Part shown: piece by piece, positions 7,879 to 19,001 of the stretch
How the letters are laid out: each line of letters starts with the position of its first letter
Numbering within the stretch: the stretch's first letter is position 1
NCBI GenBank assembly: GCA_025201365.1
Contig: JAIXMF010000112.1
Location: forward strand, 1-37,888
Direction of reading: 5' to 3'
DNA length: 37,888 bases
Source: Syncephalis plumigaleata
Lineage: Eukaryota > Zoopagomycota > Zoopagomycetes > Zoopagales > Piptocephalidaceae
Made by a program: the position numbers and the translations under genes
The notes under the pieces: model-generated
The model's database searches: none
The model's input: the letters and a program-made list of their open reading frames with translations, nothing else
What the model was told of the DNA's origin: nothing

Positions 7879-9843
7879 ATGCAACTGCCATTCAATGACA
7901 ATGTGGACCCTATTGCAAGTGGTCCAACTACAGTTGCTACCACCACGGTAGAATCGACACTTGCTATTACCGACGAGATCGTCGCACCACCCGACGACAA
8001 TGCGCTATCCGAGGCAGTCATCGTGACCGCGCCTACTGCGACAAAGGCTACCGAATCAGTGCGTGGCACTAACGACTTGCTACCTGCTCATGACTCCTCC
8101 ACGTTGTCAGCTTCAACCTCGCCCGTTGTATCTAATGCACCAGAAATCGTATCCAGTGCCGTGCTAAATAGTCGCGACAACGCTGCAATCAATGAATATC
8201 AACTAAAAGCGATTGAATGGTGGGATCCACTTATTGAGCAGACTCGGCATGTACGTATTATCACGCAGAATGGTAAGTAATACTCTTTCTCTCATCAATC
8301 TATCGATTTATCAAGTTATCAATTTATTTCACATCCAACTAATGACGTACATTTAGAGAATGGTCCATGTCCCCTATTGGCCATTTGTAATATATTGATA
8401 CTTCGTGGCGAGCTTGATATACTTCCATCAGATCGACCCACTGTCACTACCGAGTATCTTATTGCCTTGCTTGGCGATAAATTACTAGAAACATCCATGA
8501 CATCATCGAGTGTAAGTAATTATCACATGCAGCTATTTGTATTCGTCATTATCTAACATTGCAATCATCCTTCAACGTGTGTATAGACGTTGAAATCCAC
8601 GGATAATAACAAAGATATTGTTAATTCTGTATTGGGATTGCTGCCCAAATTGCAATACGGTCTTGATATCGATCTCAAGTTTTCATCGCCGCGTGGATTT
8701 GTGCAAAGCGACGAACTACTAGTGTTCCAAGCGTTTAACATTGAACTAGTACACGGATGGTGTGTCGATCCTAGCGATGAGATAGCCTGGAAAGTGCTAT
8801 GTCGTCAAGGCATGAGCTATAACGCCATGGTAGAATTGATTGTACAGGGTGAAGACACTAGTAAATCTTTGGCAGATAATGCGAATGCTCGATTATCCAT
8901 GCATGATACGACCGATGAGGATGATGGTGATGACATTGTGGAAATACGAGACGGTCAACAGCCGGATATTGTTCATGATGGTAAGTCATTGATACGAGGC
9001 GGTGATGGATTTACAATGACTTGGAGTTGATGTTTTTACGTATAGCATTGGTGGCTCGTGATTTCCTCGAGATGAATGCCACTCAATTGACATCCTACGG
9101 ATTGGACGTGCTACGAGAGTCTATTCCTTTAGGAAATCTTTGTATCTTATTCCGAAATAACCATGTAAGTTGCACTGTGGTTTATTCCAAGAATGACATC
9201 AATTACAAACGAAAAGCATTAACGTATTATTATTATTCTTGTTATCTAGTTTGCCACTCTCTATAAGCATCCGGATCAAACGCTCTATTTACTTGTAACG
9301 GATGCTGGACTAGCCACGCAGAACTCGGCTGTATGGGAGGTATTCTCGGATGTACACGGTGCTACCAGTGAACTAGTCGATGCTACATTCGAAGCGAGAC
9401 GTGTAATTGACGATTACGTACGAGATAATCCAGATCCCATTGTTGCCAATTTAGATGCCGAGTAAGTGTGATTGCATCGGCGTATTTACTGCTACTGATT
9501 GTGCTAATTCATCTATTTATTGGCATTTAGTTTTGCACTAGCTTTAAGTCTACAACAACAGGAAGAGGAGCAAGAGCAGATGCGAAGACAACGAGATAAT
9601 CCACGGGCACATGAGAGTGTAAACCAAGTATCGAATGATGGACAGCACAATAGACATAGACTAGTGAATGGTATACGAGAGGATGGGCAACAACAACAAC
9701 GAGAGACAACAAATCATCGTCATCGATCACATCAGTATGATTCTGATTCGGAAACAGGTTCAAGTAGCAAGAATGTCAATGGTCGTGATAATCGACGGGA
9801 TAAATCATCCAAGCGGCATAGCAGTGACTGTATCATTTGTTAA
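7879..9843 (+). CDS. MINDY: MINDY-family (MINDY-1/2, FAM63) K48-ubiquitin deubiquitinase
   Basis: Six exons: 7879-8272, 8357-8511, 8587-8980, 9046-9164, 9250-9461, 9531-9843; 528 aa, all phases closing. MINDY enzymes trim K48-linked ubiquitin chains. After a Ser/Thr-rich N-terminus (~1-110) the catalytic domain starts with the segment ending RIITQNENGPCPLLAI. Cys136 in GPC is the predicted nucleophile. His354 in LCILFRNNH, the last codon of exon 4, is the predicted catalytic His. The segment LYLLVTDAGL follows. Exon 6 encodes a MIU ubiquitin-binding helix (DFALALSLQQQEEE, ~425-438), then a Gln/Arg-rich tail. The last four residues, CIIC, have CaaX form, so membrane prenylation is possible. 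A CT-rich tract lies just before the ATG. The gene is convergent with the symporter. Confidence 0.92.
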
Positions 9844-10121
9844 ATACGGTTAACGCGCGTTATATTATTATTTCTCTAGTGGTATTGTTTCTTTTCTTCT
9901 TTCTTGGTACTAGCAATAAACCTTTTGGTTGTGCTTACAACAGATTTACAGTGAAAACTAAAGCTATATTGTTCACATTTCAACATAGATATATTCGAGT
10001 AATCATTGAATTACGAAATGATTGTAATAAGCATAACAATAATAATTTTATCTGAATAAGAAAAAAAACGAATCGAGACAAACCTATCAACAGCATTAAA
10101 CTACGATAATATCATATATAG

Positions 10122-12403
10122 TTAAGAGCGATGATGTGCATCGTATTGCACACAACGTGAAGCCATAATAGCGGCCATCAACGCGCATATACCACCAAAC
10201 CGTAGTACCCAGCCTACTACTTCTCTATCCTTACCGAAACCTATATCGTCGCCATCACGATGATCGATCGTGTTGGGATCGCTTAATGCTGTAAAGATGA
10301 TACTACTGACAAGTGTACTGACAAACTGTGGCAATACCACATAAATATTGATAATGCCAAGTGCCGTGCCAGTCTCAAGTTTTACGGCAGTTTGACGATT
10401 TGCCTCCATGGCCGTGTCCTCATTTCGATGTATCGACAATACGGCCGAACCCTTACGGAATAATGAGGCTGATGACACGCTAGCCGGACTATTTGGACCA
10501 CTGGCCAATGGAGAGGCAGATGCCGAAGCAGAGGCCGAGTAGTTGGCAGCCGTATCGGATGGCGTGTAATCGATAATGTCCTGTTCCTCGTTCGTGACAT
10601 TAAGATACTCGCCAACCATTGCAAACGGTACCCACATGACGATAGCCCATGGTATACCACATAAAGCGATAATGATGGTAGCTTCGTATACATCTCGTGC
10701 GAACCAGGTGCTAAATAGGAGCAGACTAAAGAATAAGTTGGAGATTACCCAGACACCGCGTAAACGCCAACTAGCAATGACAGTGTCGAGGATGGCTTCG
10801 AATGATCGACGAATAAGACCGAATGATTCACGATGCGACAAGTAATGTCGACGATAATTGGCCATCTTTTGTGCTTGTGCCGTGAATAAAGGCAGGAAGA
10901 TCGAGGAGAAGAGTGATATCAATGCGTTCAATAGTAGGGCGAAACTACCTGCTCTTGTAGCAGCATCTATAAAGCCAGGCTCGGTCGGTAGATGATCTCG
11001 CATTAATATTTCGATAATCCACGTTGTACTATTAGCAATTATAATAAACATCAATAAATATATATATATGTATATACACTATTAGTAAAGTCAATTACCT
11101 ATAGAAAAGAAATGGGAACCAGGCCATCCATGCAAAGAATTGGGTAGTACATACACGTTGTACCGGATCAGGTAGATGCCAGAATGCATGGAACACATCT
11201 AATAATGGTTTATACCAATGTCTAATGGTCGAGTTATAAAAAGTATTATTAATAAAGGAAATGAGTAAAGAGTCAATATCATTCCTGTAGATGAGAGATG
11301 TGTATAATGTTATATACTTACGGTTGTTCCACATCAATGCCACGCTCGTAGCGTTCCTCCCATACCATTAAGCATGTCCAACCAACGCATATGACGAAAA
11401 CGATAGATCCAACCGCACATAGCACCTCCATCTGAGTGTTACCTAGTTCGGGAAATAGGAGCACCAGGTCGAGATAGCCAACGAAATAGCCTATCACACT
11501 ACCAATGCCTAGCATACGACTAGCCCAGGCATTGGCGCGCGATTGCGAATCAAGCGATGCAATATCCACGACCAATGCTCGTAAACATGCTTGAACGGCA
11601 TTTATGCTGAAATCTAATACAAAGAATCCCAGAACGGCAATGCCGATAGCTACTTGATTTAACTAATCAAAATAATTAATGCATTAGATAAAAATAAAGG
11701 TTTATTAGTATATCCTACCGTATCGGAATCATTATCCGATGGCTTAAACGCACGCGACCACAATGCTAAACAATGGGAGGCAATCCATTGTGCATGTGCC
11801 ACCATAAACACCGCTATTAGTACGAGGATCGATCCTAATAGAATGTATGGTCGCCGACGTCCCCAACGATGCGTGCTTACATCGCTATAAGCACCCACCA
11901 TTGGTTGAATGAGCAATCCTAATAAAGCATCATATGTTTATATCATTGTTACTACTATTGTCATTGTTATTGTTCTAACTTACCTGACAGTGGACCTGCT
12001 GTCCAGACCAATGGCAGTAGATCCTTGGACATACCAAGGGAAATCAAGTATGGCGTACCATAGCCAAGTTCCACCGTCCCTATACCCGTTCATTCATTTA
12101 TTAGCAAACAACCGGTGTATACAATAGGAAGCGAGGATTATCTCGGCAATACTATCACTTACAGATAAACTGCATGCCTGCCAAGCCGAGGGTTAGATTG
12201 AAGAAGCTGCCGCAAACTACTTGAGCCATATCACGGTCATTATGAGACTGGTTGTCGTTCGCGGTGGCCAGCATAGAACGCCGACCTGTCGACGTGAACG
12301 AGCTTTGACTACGCATCGATGGACGGATAAGCGGTGTAGTCTCACGACCTAGGCTATTAGCCCGTGAGGTGGGCGAGCCAGAGAAACTCGCCGGTCGTGA
12401 CAT
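10122..12403 (-). CDS. GPH-family sugar:H+ symporter (SUT/SLC45 type, sucrose/alpha-glucoside carrier-like)
   Basis: Six exons on the minus strand: 12403-12163, 12079-11984, 11918-11719, 11662-11322, 11221-11099, 11028-10122; 635 aa. The ATG at 12403 (MSRPASF) replaces a TTG in the longer frame. TM1 carries QFIWTVELGYGTPYLISLG. The loop after the next helices holds the SUT/SLC45 signature GAYSDVSTHRWGRRRPYI (~121-138). VVDIASLDSQSRANAWASRM is another family motif, and FPFLFYSTTW (exon 5/6 junction) another. About twelve helices are expected. A Ser/Ala-rich cytosolic loop sits in exon 6. A 37-nt alternative intron 4 (acceptor at 11285) would also stay in frame; the 100-nt intron is preferred for its length. 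Substrate is probably a di- or oligosaccharide; family identity is firm, specificity is not. Confidence 0.88.
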
Positions 12404-12590
12404 ATTGCTTTTGCCGTTGACAAGACTCAAGTAAAACTATCCGCGGAATATTCGTATGCGTTTATGCAGAAAGTGAAGAATGATATAATGTATATTAAAA
12501 TGAAACGTTGAAATGAAAGACACACAAGGTAAAAGGAAAGGCAATAGAGTAGAATGAGAAGATGAGTCAGTAAGAATGAGTTAAGAAAGC

Positions 12591-12638
<48 letters not shown>

Positions 12639-12998
12639 AAAGGATAAATGTGGTACATGTGGTCACTTGTCTTGATTGCTGTGACTTGCAATTTCGTGAA
12701 CAATTCAAATTAACATAAAGAAAAGGGAGGAAATCAATGAACGAACAAGTAGATCATTGCTAAAGTTTGAACATTAGCATTGTTGTGTTGACTATATAAC
12801 ATATTCTATGCTAATCTTACTTGTTCGCTCTAGTGAATGATCTATTTGTATCTTTTATATGTTCCTTCACTAACGAGTATATCGTGGCTTGATACAGGGG
12901 TTTTCCAACCAACTAACTATTAGACTTTAACTTGTATTAATAAATTTGCATATTAGTTTGCACCATTGATTAATAAATGCGTAGAATTTTGTAATGCA
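12404..12998 (-). promoter_or_regulatory. Upstream region of the symporter with a (CT)n tract
   Basis: On the coding (minus) strand a long CT run (12595-12635) lies ~200 bp before the ATG, flanked by pyrimidine-rich sequence. This is probably the promoter or leader. The rest, to the start of the duplicated segment at ~12999, is AT-rich with no gene. Confidence 0.45.
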
Positions 12999-13650
12999 AT
13001 GCTAGTTATTCCTTTTACTTTCTCAGTAATACGCGTCTTCTTTGTGTCATTCGCATTCCACTTACTTCCTCTTTCAATTTAGCATACACCTTACCAATAG
13101 CAACTATTCTGCCATACTATCTCTATGCCGTTTATTTATCTCTTTGTTTTCCTCTTTCTCTAAACTGTCTACATGCTCACTTGTCGTTATTATTACTATA
13201 CCTATAAGCCTTGTTTGTTGTTCGTTCTGGTCTTTTGTTTTCTATCACTGTCCTGTTCATTTATCATGTTTAAGCGTTCACTGTTCTCGTTGTAGTATGT
13301 ACCTTTTACTCTTACCGCTCTTTTCCGTCATCTGTTTGTATGCCACTATTACGTCATGCTTTGATTTGTATTTTCATTTGTTTACTGCCATCTCCATACT
13401 CTATCTACATACAAGCATACACTGCTTCTTCGAATAAACTGGCATACGTGTTCATGCACCCTTCCTTGTTCATTCCTTGCTCGTTCGTGACAAGTCAGTC
13501 ATTCTACTAGTTACTGCTTGTTTATTACATTGTCTATCGTGTATTCACTTTGTTCACTCGTTGCTACTCATATGCAGTTAACCGTAAGTATTATCGCCAT
13601 AGTTTATTTATTAAATACACGATTTAAAATGTTCATCGAATACAGCATAT
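12999..13650 (+). repeat. Copy A of a ~650-bp dispersed direct repeat
   Basis: This segment is nearly identical to 22441-23110. Shared landmarks in the same order are ATGCTAGTTATTCC, ACGCGTCTTC, ATCTCTATGCCG, CACTTGTCG and CATCGAATACAGCATAT. Copy A lacks about 18 bp present in copy B near its left end. The plus strand is C/T-rich. The open frame inside (13042-13437) has no recognisable domain and is kept open only by base composition. It may be a solo LTR-like or other mobile-element remnant, or a segmental duplication. Confidence 0.9.
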
Positions 13651-13664
13651 GCTTATGAAGTATG

Positions 13665-14736
13665 CAAGTATTTGTAATGTGCATCCGTTTTATTTAGTAT
13701 GGTATAGTTGACACTGTAGACTATCATTGAAGCATTTGGTAAAATCGAGCATTGCATTCTCGTTGTAAGCATATATGCATATGTGATCATTCCATTCACT
13801 AGGTTGCTAGCCATTAAATTGTTATTAACATTAGTCAAATACTACTACAAGATAGCGCAATACTTACGGGTAAGATGATAGCAAAAGACATGTATATATA
13901 TAAATCCATTTAATAAATTGCACTAGATTTATTGATTTCGAATCGGATGAAGTAGTCCCGGTGGCCATAGCAGCAATGAATGGATTTGAACTAGGCGGCG
14001 ATAATATCCATGTTACTACAGCGATGATACCTGGCACATTGATCGAAGGCATGAAGGCATTAAAAGGATTGGGACCACATCAAGCATCACCTGCCGCGAT
14101 AGCCAATACTGCTACTACGAGTACTATGGTCAAAGGCAGTATACACGTACATACATACATACATAGCAATCTAAGTATACATATATATATACATAGCAAT
14201 CTAAGAATACTATACCAATATCTTGACAGGACAATTCATGACAATACCATCGGTGGGACCATTGAATAGCGTATTGGGCGAAGAGCACATCAGCATTAAA
14301 GGAAGTCAGCGTTACGCGGTAATGCAGAAACTTGCCCAGAATGAAGAGGTAGGCAACGCGTATGTACTGATATATCGAGTAACATTGCTGGTGTAGGCAG
14401 CTCGTGTTGCGCATGATCGTGCACAAAAGAGCGACAACACGACAACTACTGTGGTGCGTATTGCTAATGCAGTCACTGCCGGTGAAGCGGATGATGCACT
14501 AAGCGATGAGCTCGAGGAGGAGTGTCGTCACTTTTGATGTCGTAACTCGTATTCACATTGAAGTAGACGACGATACCGCTGGTGCCGCCTATATATTCGT
14601 GCAGTTTGATGATGTGTCTGGTGCACAGCAAGCGGTGAAGATGCTTTATGGTCGCTGGTTCGGTGGACGACAGTTGGCGGCCGACTTTTACAACCAGGAT
14701 GTGTTTATTCGAGACAATCATCGATTAACTATGTAG
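13665..14736 (+). pseudogene. PUF60: Decayed PUF60 (poly-U-binding splicing factor) copy, RRM2 to C-terminal UHM
   Basis: Remains of a PUF60/Half-pint gene with introns kept, so it is a DNA-level copy. Near 13672 lies an RNP2-like stretch (SICNVHP). At 13720-13764 is IIEAFGKIEHCIL. Exon 13927-14138 gives IDFESDEVVPVAIAAMNGFE, the end of RRM2. Exon 14230-14348 gives EEHISIKGSQRYAVMQKL, diagnostic of PUF60. Exon 14397-14736 gives the UHM with GRWFGGRQL. Two defects are visible. RRM1 and most of RRM2 cannot be found. In the last exon the frame meets TGA at 14535-14537; the family-like frame resumes shifted, as if two bases were lost. Downstream of the shift the protein is well preserved, so decay is recent or the shift is a sequencing error. 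Confidence 0.75.
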
Positions 14737-15313
14737 ACATCAAGGAATAATAAAAGAGAATATCTCAATCTGGTACATTCATACGACATATGTTGCCACG
14801 ATGTGTAGTCGACCAAGTAGTCCGTAGAACGTTGTATCATTAAACATTATCTACAATGGAGTGTCAATTACAATGTGGTATACCTTTACAGCTGATAATA
14901 CACTACTAGTGTATGATGTGCTAAATGTCGTAATAGCTGACCGATATGCACTAACCTATTGAATGGTAATAGATTTGATGATAAGCTAATGTCTAATAAA
15001 AAGTATTAGTAGTGTGATATGAGTGCATTGTACTTACTTGAATTGTTTGCTTTTTAGATATGACCAAATGTAAACACGCTTAGACAAGTGTATACAGGAG
15101 ATTATGAATATTTATTGACAGAAAAAGCAAAACAAACATATTTGATACAGTTGGCCATACATGGCGCATATTGAATGGAAATAGGAAAAGTGTGGCAACG
15201 GCCACATTGTTGGTATAACCCGATAGTAGTAGTAGTAGTAATAATAAAAACCTAGTAGTAATGTTAGTTATTGTATTAGTAGCGTATATTAGTGTTGACT
15301 TACCTTATCATTA
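14737..15313. other. Intergenic AT-rich spacer
   Basis: I see no gene. A GTA microsatellite run lies at about 15222-15245. A donor-like GTAAGT on the minus strand (15298-15303) lies just past the stop of the next gene and may mark a 3' UTR intron. Confidence 0.4.
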
Positions 15314-16084
15314 TTATTCATCGCGTATCACACAACGCACGCGACGAACACGCTTGCGTTGTGGTTCGTCCGTGTCGGTCGACCCTACCGAACCAGACTT
15401 AGAGGAAGAGATAATGGTAGGAGAAATGGGAGGAGAAGGGAGATGAGGGCGGGAGGTGCGGGAGTTGCGGCGAGAGCGGAGAGGAGGACGGCTGGGTCGA
15501 GCCGTGGTGTTAGGTTTAAAGATGATTGTCAATGGAGCGACGTCCCGTTGGTATTGGACGTCTTCCATTGGCATAGGGGTATTATCGGAGGAGGTGGAGG
15601 TGTGGTAATGGCGAAGGAAACAGAAGTCAGGAAGAGGAGAGGGATTCAAAATAAAGAAAGGATCGATAGGAGGGGGAGAGAGAGCGGAGAGAGAGTGTGG
15701 AGGCGTAGCGCCGATGCGACTTAGGCGCTCGCGGTTCCACTGGCGCCAGAGCTTCTTGCGCTCGATAGCGCGTTGTTTGATGCGCTCTAGGATGCTATCC
15801 TTGCGCTTACGCTCGAAATGACGAGCTTTTTTATGCACCGAAGTGCTTTTTAGTTTTAACTCAATTTCGGAGTAGGATCGTTTACGAACGATCATGGAAG
15901 CAGATACCGCTTCTGAATTATAAAATGGGCGTAAGCCCATCATACCACACTAAGTGTGACGTATTAGTAACGCGTTTCAACTGCTAGTGCCATAATCACT
16001 TACCGTGACGTGTGGTGGCACAATGTTATTGCCCTGTGCACCGTGCACAGATGGCATAAAGATGGATTGATAAGCTGAAAACAT
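15314..16084 (-). CDS. Basic orphan protein, probably nuclear
   Basis: Two coding exons, 16084-16004 and 15949-15314, give 238 aa. The 54-nt intron has GTAAGT, a TACTAATAC branch site and a CACTTAG acceptor. The ATG at 16084 starts MFSAYQSIF. A second in-frame ATG lies nine codons on. Residues ~50-105 are very basic and probably helical (KKARHFERKRK, IKQRAIERKKLWRQW). A Pro/Ser-rich middle and a C-terminal cluster QRKRVRRVRC, a likely nuclear localisation signal, follow. Base composition is clearly richer in GC than the flanks, supporting coding. A donor at 16360 and an acceptor at 16086 could frame a 5' UTR intron. A TATA box lies at ~16501-16507. I do not recognise the family. Confidence 0.68.
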
Positions 16085-16497
16085 ACTGCAGATGAATACA
16101 GATAGATGCAGATGGATGCTTGTACTATCAATTAATTAGAGCAGCGTGAGTAACATAGAACAAGTATGCAGTGGGGAGGAGCACATACGGAGCACGTACA
16201 ATAGAAAGTATTCGAGAAGAGCGCTTGCAGTGCAAATAGCATAGTCATGCACACGAGACTACTACACACGAGAGAACATACAACGGGTAGAACAGAGACG
16301 AATACGTACAAACAACATACAAGGGAGATACAGCAGCAACACGGTCAACAATATACTTACCAGTTATGGTTTTAGTAAGCTACAAGAAAACGAACAGCGT
16401 TTAAAGTTCAAGTGAATAGCTTTTAGTAAGTGCTTTTTAGTGTGAGAAAAAAGAATGAAATGAATGAGTTGATGATGTAACATTATTTAGTGCGCGT

Positions 16498-16507
16498 CCT
16501 TTTTATA
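16498..16507 (-). promoter_or_regulatory. TATA box upstream of the basic orphan protein
   Basis: The minus strand reads GGTATAAAAAGG, directed toward the gene at 16084. With the possible 5' UTR intron (16086-16360) removed, the leader would be roughly 110 nt. Confidence 0.5.
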
Positions 16508-17245
16508 CCACACACTAAATAAGCAGACAAAATTGCTTGCACATTCTACTACAGCGTAAACACGGATTTTATTATGATCAACTCGCTATGATATTCTTGC
16601 CAATGCTTTTACGCAATAAACACCCATCTTTACAATAATTATACGTTGATTCTTTGAGTAACTGCTGTTCTACATTGATGCAAATGGTGTATGTCGTGGA
16701 TGAATCTATACTAGATGATTAGCCTTGCTGGATTTGACGACGACTGCAGCGGTTAGTCCACCCACTGACCGAGAATAACATCCGATTCCATTCTAATTAC
16801 CGAATACTTGCTGCGGTATGTCAGCCATGTGATATGCTCAGTTTTATCTATTGATTGAGATGATGACTGCCCATACTCATATAGAAGTGCCGTTAATGGT
16901 AATAATCAAGTGTTCGCTATATTGGCAGTAATTAATGTAGCATAGATTGCATAATAGTAGTGTTGCGTGTATCAATATCTATAATTGATCATATCATCTG
17001 GATGTTAATAGACTGATTATGATAATGGTGATAATGATGATGGTATCATTAGTAGCAATAATTGCTAGCTGATCAGTCTATTCCATTCAACTAATAGTGA
17101 ATATCGTACACGAATACAGTATGATAAAGTAACAGTTTATAATTGGTATGTGTCTAACAACTTGGTTCTATGTGTTCAGGATGATCGAATGAATCAGGTT
17201 GTTATTCAATAGGCTTGCTAGTACACCATCGATGGGATGTTGCTA
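16508..17245. other. Intergenic region
   Basis: No gene is visible. An 11-bp inverted repeat (AATAGACTGAT at 17007-17017, its complement at 17072-17082) encloses a GAT-rich stretch. Confidence 0.4.
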
Positions 17246-18433
17246 TTAGTTACATGAATGCATAGTAGTAGTAATGACGTGCCCCTTGTTATTGTTCACA
17301 ACAAGTCGGCATCGATTGCATAAAGATTCCGGTTGATCAGATCGATAGCTCCAACATCTCGGGCATTTATGTCGTACCGACAAACGTAGAATCATTTGAC
17401 CAGATGCACCATTCATAGTGTCTATTATGTTGTCGATCAATAGTCATTATCATGGCACACTCATTCTCCATACTTCATACTTACTTGGTAATGATATCGT
17501 TTCACTAATAAGAACAGTGTCATTTCTCGTGGTTAATGTCGACTGTGCAGCAACATTAACCGATGCACATAAGAACAGTTCAGGTAGTTGTGATGCTAAT
17601 GCGTATTGCTTAATAAAATATGTACAAATAATATCACTATCGCTATTGTTATTATTGTCGTCTTACCGTATTTCTGTAGTAATTGGCCTAGTGGAAACAT
17701 TGCACTGTCTTCTAGTTCTAGTGTCAGATCGATTTGCTCGCTTGTCTTGACTCCCCTATCAGTCAATGAGATTTGTAAATAAATCATCTGTTATACTGCA
17801 GATGACACTTACTTGGCCTGTCGCACCTTCTCGACTAGCTGATAGTACTGACTACGAAGGTGTCGTAGCACTGTCCAGTCTTGCTCCAAAGCAATATTAT
17901 GCCAACGATCATCCTATTCATTGCCAATGCTCGAGTGTTAGACCATACATAGCTCAGTAATTGCAAATGTTTACCAGAGATATCCATCCCGACTGGAATG
18001 CGCTATCAAGCGGTGTCGACCAACTCGACGATAAGAAAAGCTGAACCTCCTCGGCTAAATGACAAGTAATTAATGCGAGTGTGCGTGTGTACACCTCAAT
18101 TATCTATGCAGTATTCCTTGCTTAGCTACAGTTGCATACCAAGTGTCGATGACTTACGTGGTATACGGCAGTCTGTGCTGATCTTCGTGCCAGCGATAAT
18201 TTGTCGTCAACGTAAAGCCGCTCCTTGATAGATTGAAAGTAGAACGCCGATAGTTGTGAGTTGGTAGAGCGATTCAATTCTTAAATAACTACAATAAACA
18301 AGGCAAATATTAGTTCCACCGTTGCGTATGCTGCTCACACTTCTTATCGACATACCTTTATTGAACGAGAATACTTCGTAGGCATTACTAATTAACGTGG
18401 CAGAGCAATGCAGTTCATGTAAAGTGTATTGGT
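17246..18433 (-). pseudogene. ISM1: 3' exons of a mitochondrial-type isoleucyl-tRNA synthetase, catalytic part missing
   Basis: Seven exons on the minus strand: 18433-18356, 18279-18158, 18094-17975, 17913-17813, 17755-17667, 17595-17485, 17421-17246; ~265 codons with no stop or frameshift. They match the anticodon-binding and C-terminal domains of bacterial/mitochondrial IleRS: YTLHELH, AYEVFSFNK, LSAFYFQSIKERLY, CHLAEEV, DWTVLRHLR, then the C-terminal zinc knuckle KCPRCW and LCNRC. The aminoacylation domain (HIGH and KMSKS motifs, ~650-700 residues) is not found upstream; the next 570 bp are noncoding and a retroelement fragment follows. No start codon is evident for the first exon. It is either a truncated relic of recent origin or a fragment with unknown transcription. 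Confidence 0.72.
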
Positions 18434-19001
18434 CTATCAAGTAACGATGAGAATGCAAAACGGTTGACGTGATCAATATCCATTATCACCGTAGAAATGT
18501 CAACTGACGGAACGCAACAATGTCAAGCGTAATAATAATGATAAATCAGTGTTAGTCATGCATGCTTCATTGGTAGCGATAACTATCATTATCAATTCTA
18601 TAAAGTGAACGAGACAAGTAGGTGTATAGGTCGTAATTAAAGCTAGAGTAATTCAATTTAGCATGTATGCATTAAAATGCGCGTCCATGCAAGTTGATGA
18701 GAATTTGTCGATTAGCACTTTGCACGTGGCGTAAGGAGTATAATTTATTCACACTATATACGAATGACACCTATATAAATATTCTTATGTTCTATTAAAA
18801 AGAAGGATTCATTAGTCAACATCTCATGTTAATTGTAGTTGGTACACTAGTGACAACCATTCTCTCTTTTACTGTCACTGTGTTATTGACATCGCTTTCG
18901 TCGAAAGGTTTCAGCAAGTCTATCAGTATTATTGTTTACATATCGTCTTCATCTCCAAGCGTCAGTCACTTCAGTAAGATATTGCTTTATTGTTATAATC
19001 A
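18434..19001. other. Junction between the IleRS fragment and retroelement remains
   Basis: I looked here for further IleRS exons on the minus strand and found none. A plus-strand open frame starting at 18826 with a hydrophobic N-terminus has no family resemblance. It shifts out of the gag frame. Confidence 0.4.

Noticed and set aside
11222-11284. Extra 63 nt in the symporter coding sequence (acceptor at 11285)
   Set aside because: It would be in frame but needs a 37-nt intron and adds residues unlike the family; the 100-nt intron is preferred.
12427-12708. Minus-strand frame coding for a Ser/Leu run
   Set aside because: It is generated by the CT microsatellite upstream of the symporter.
13042-13437. 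131-codon frame in the ~650-bp repeat (also 22604-22897)
   Set aside because: Cys/Ser/Leu-rich translation of C/T-rich DNA; copy B breaks it with small indels, so selection on a protein is not evident.
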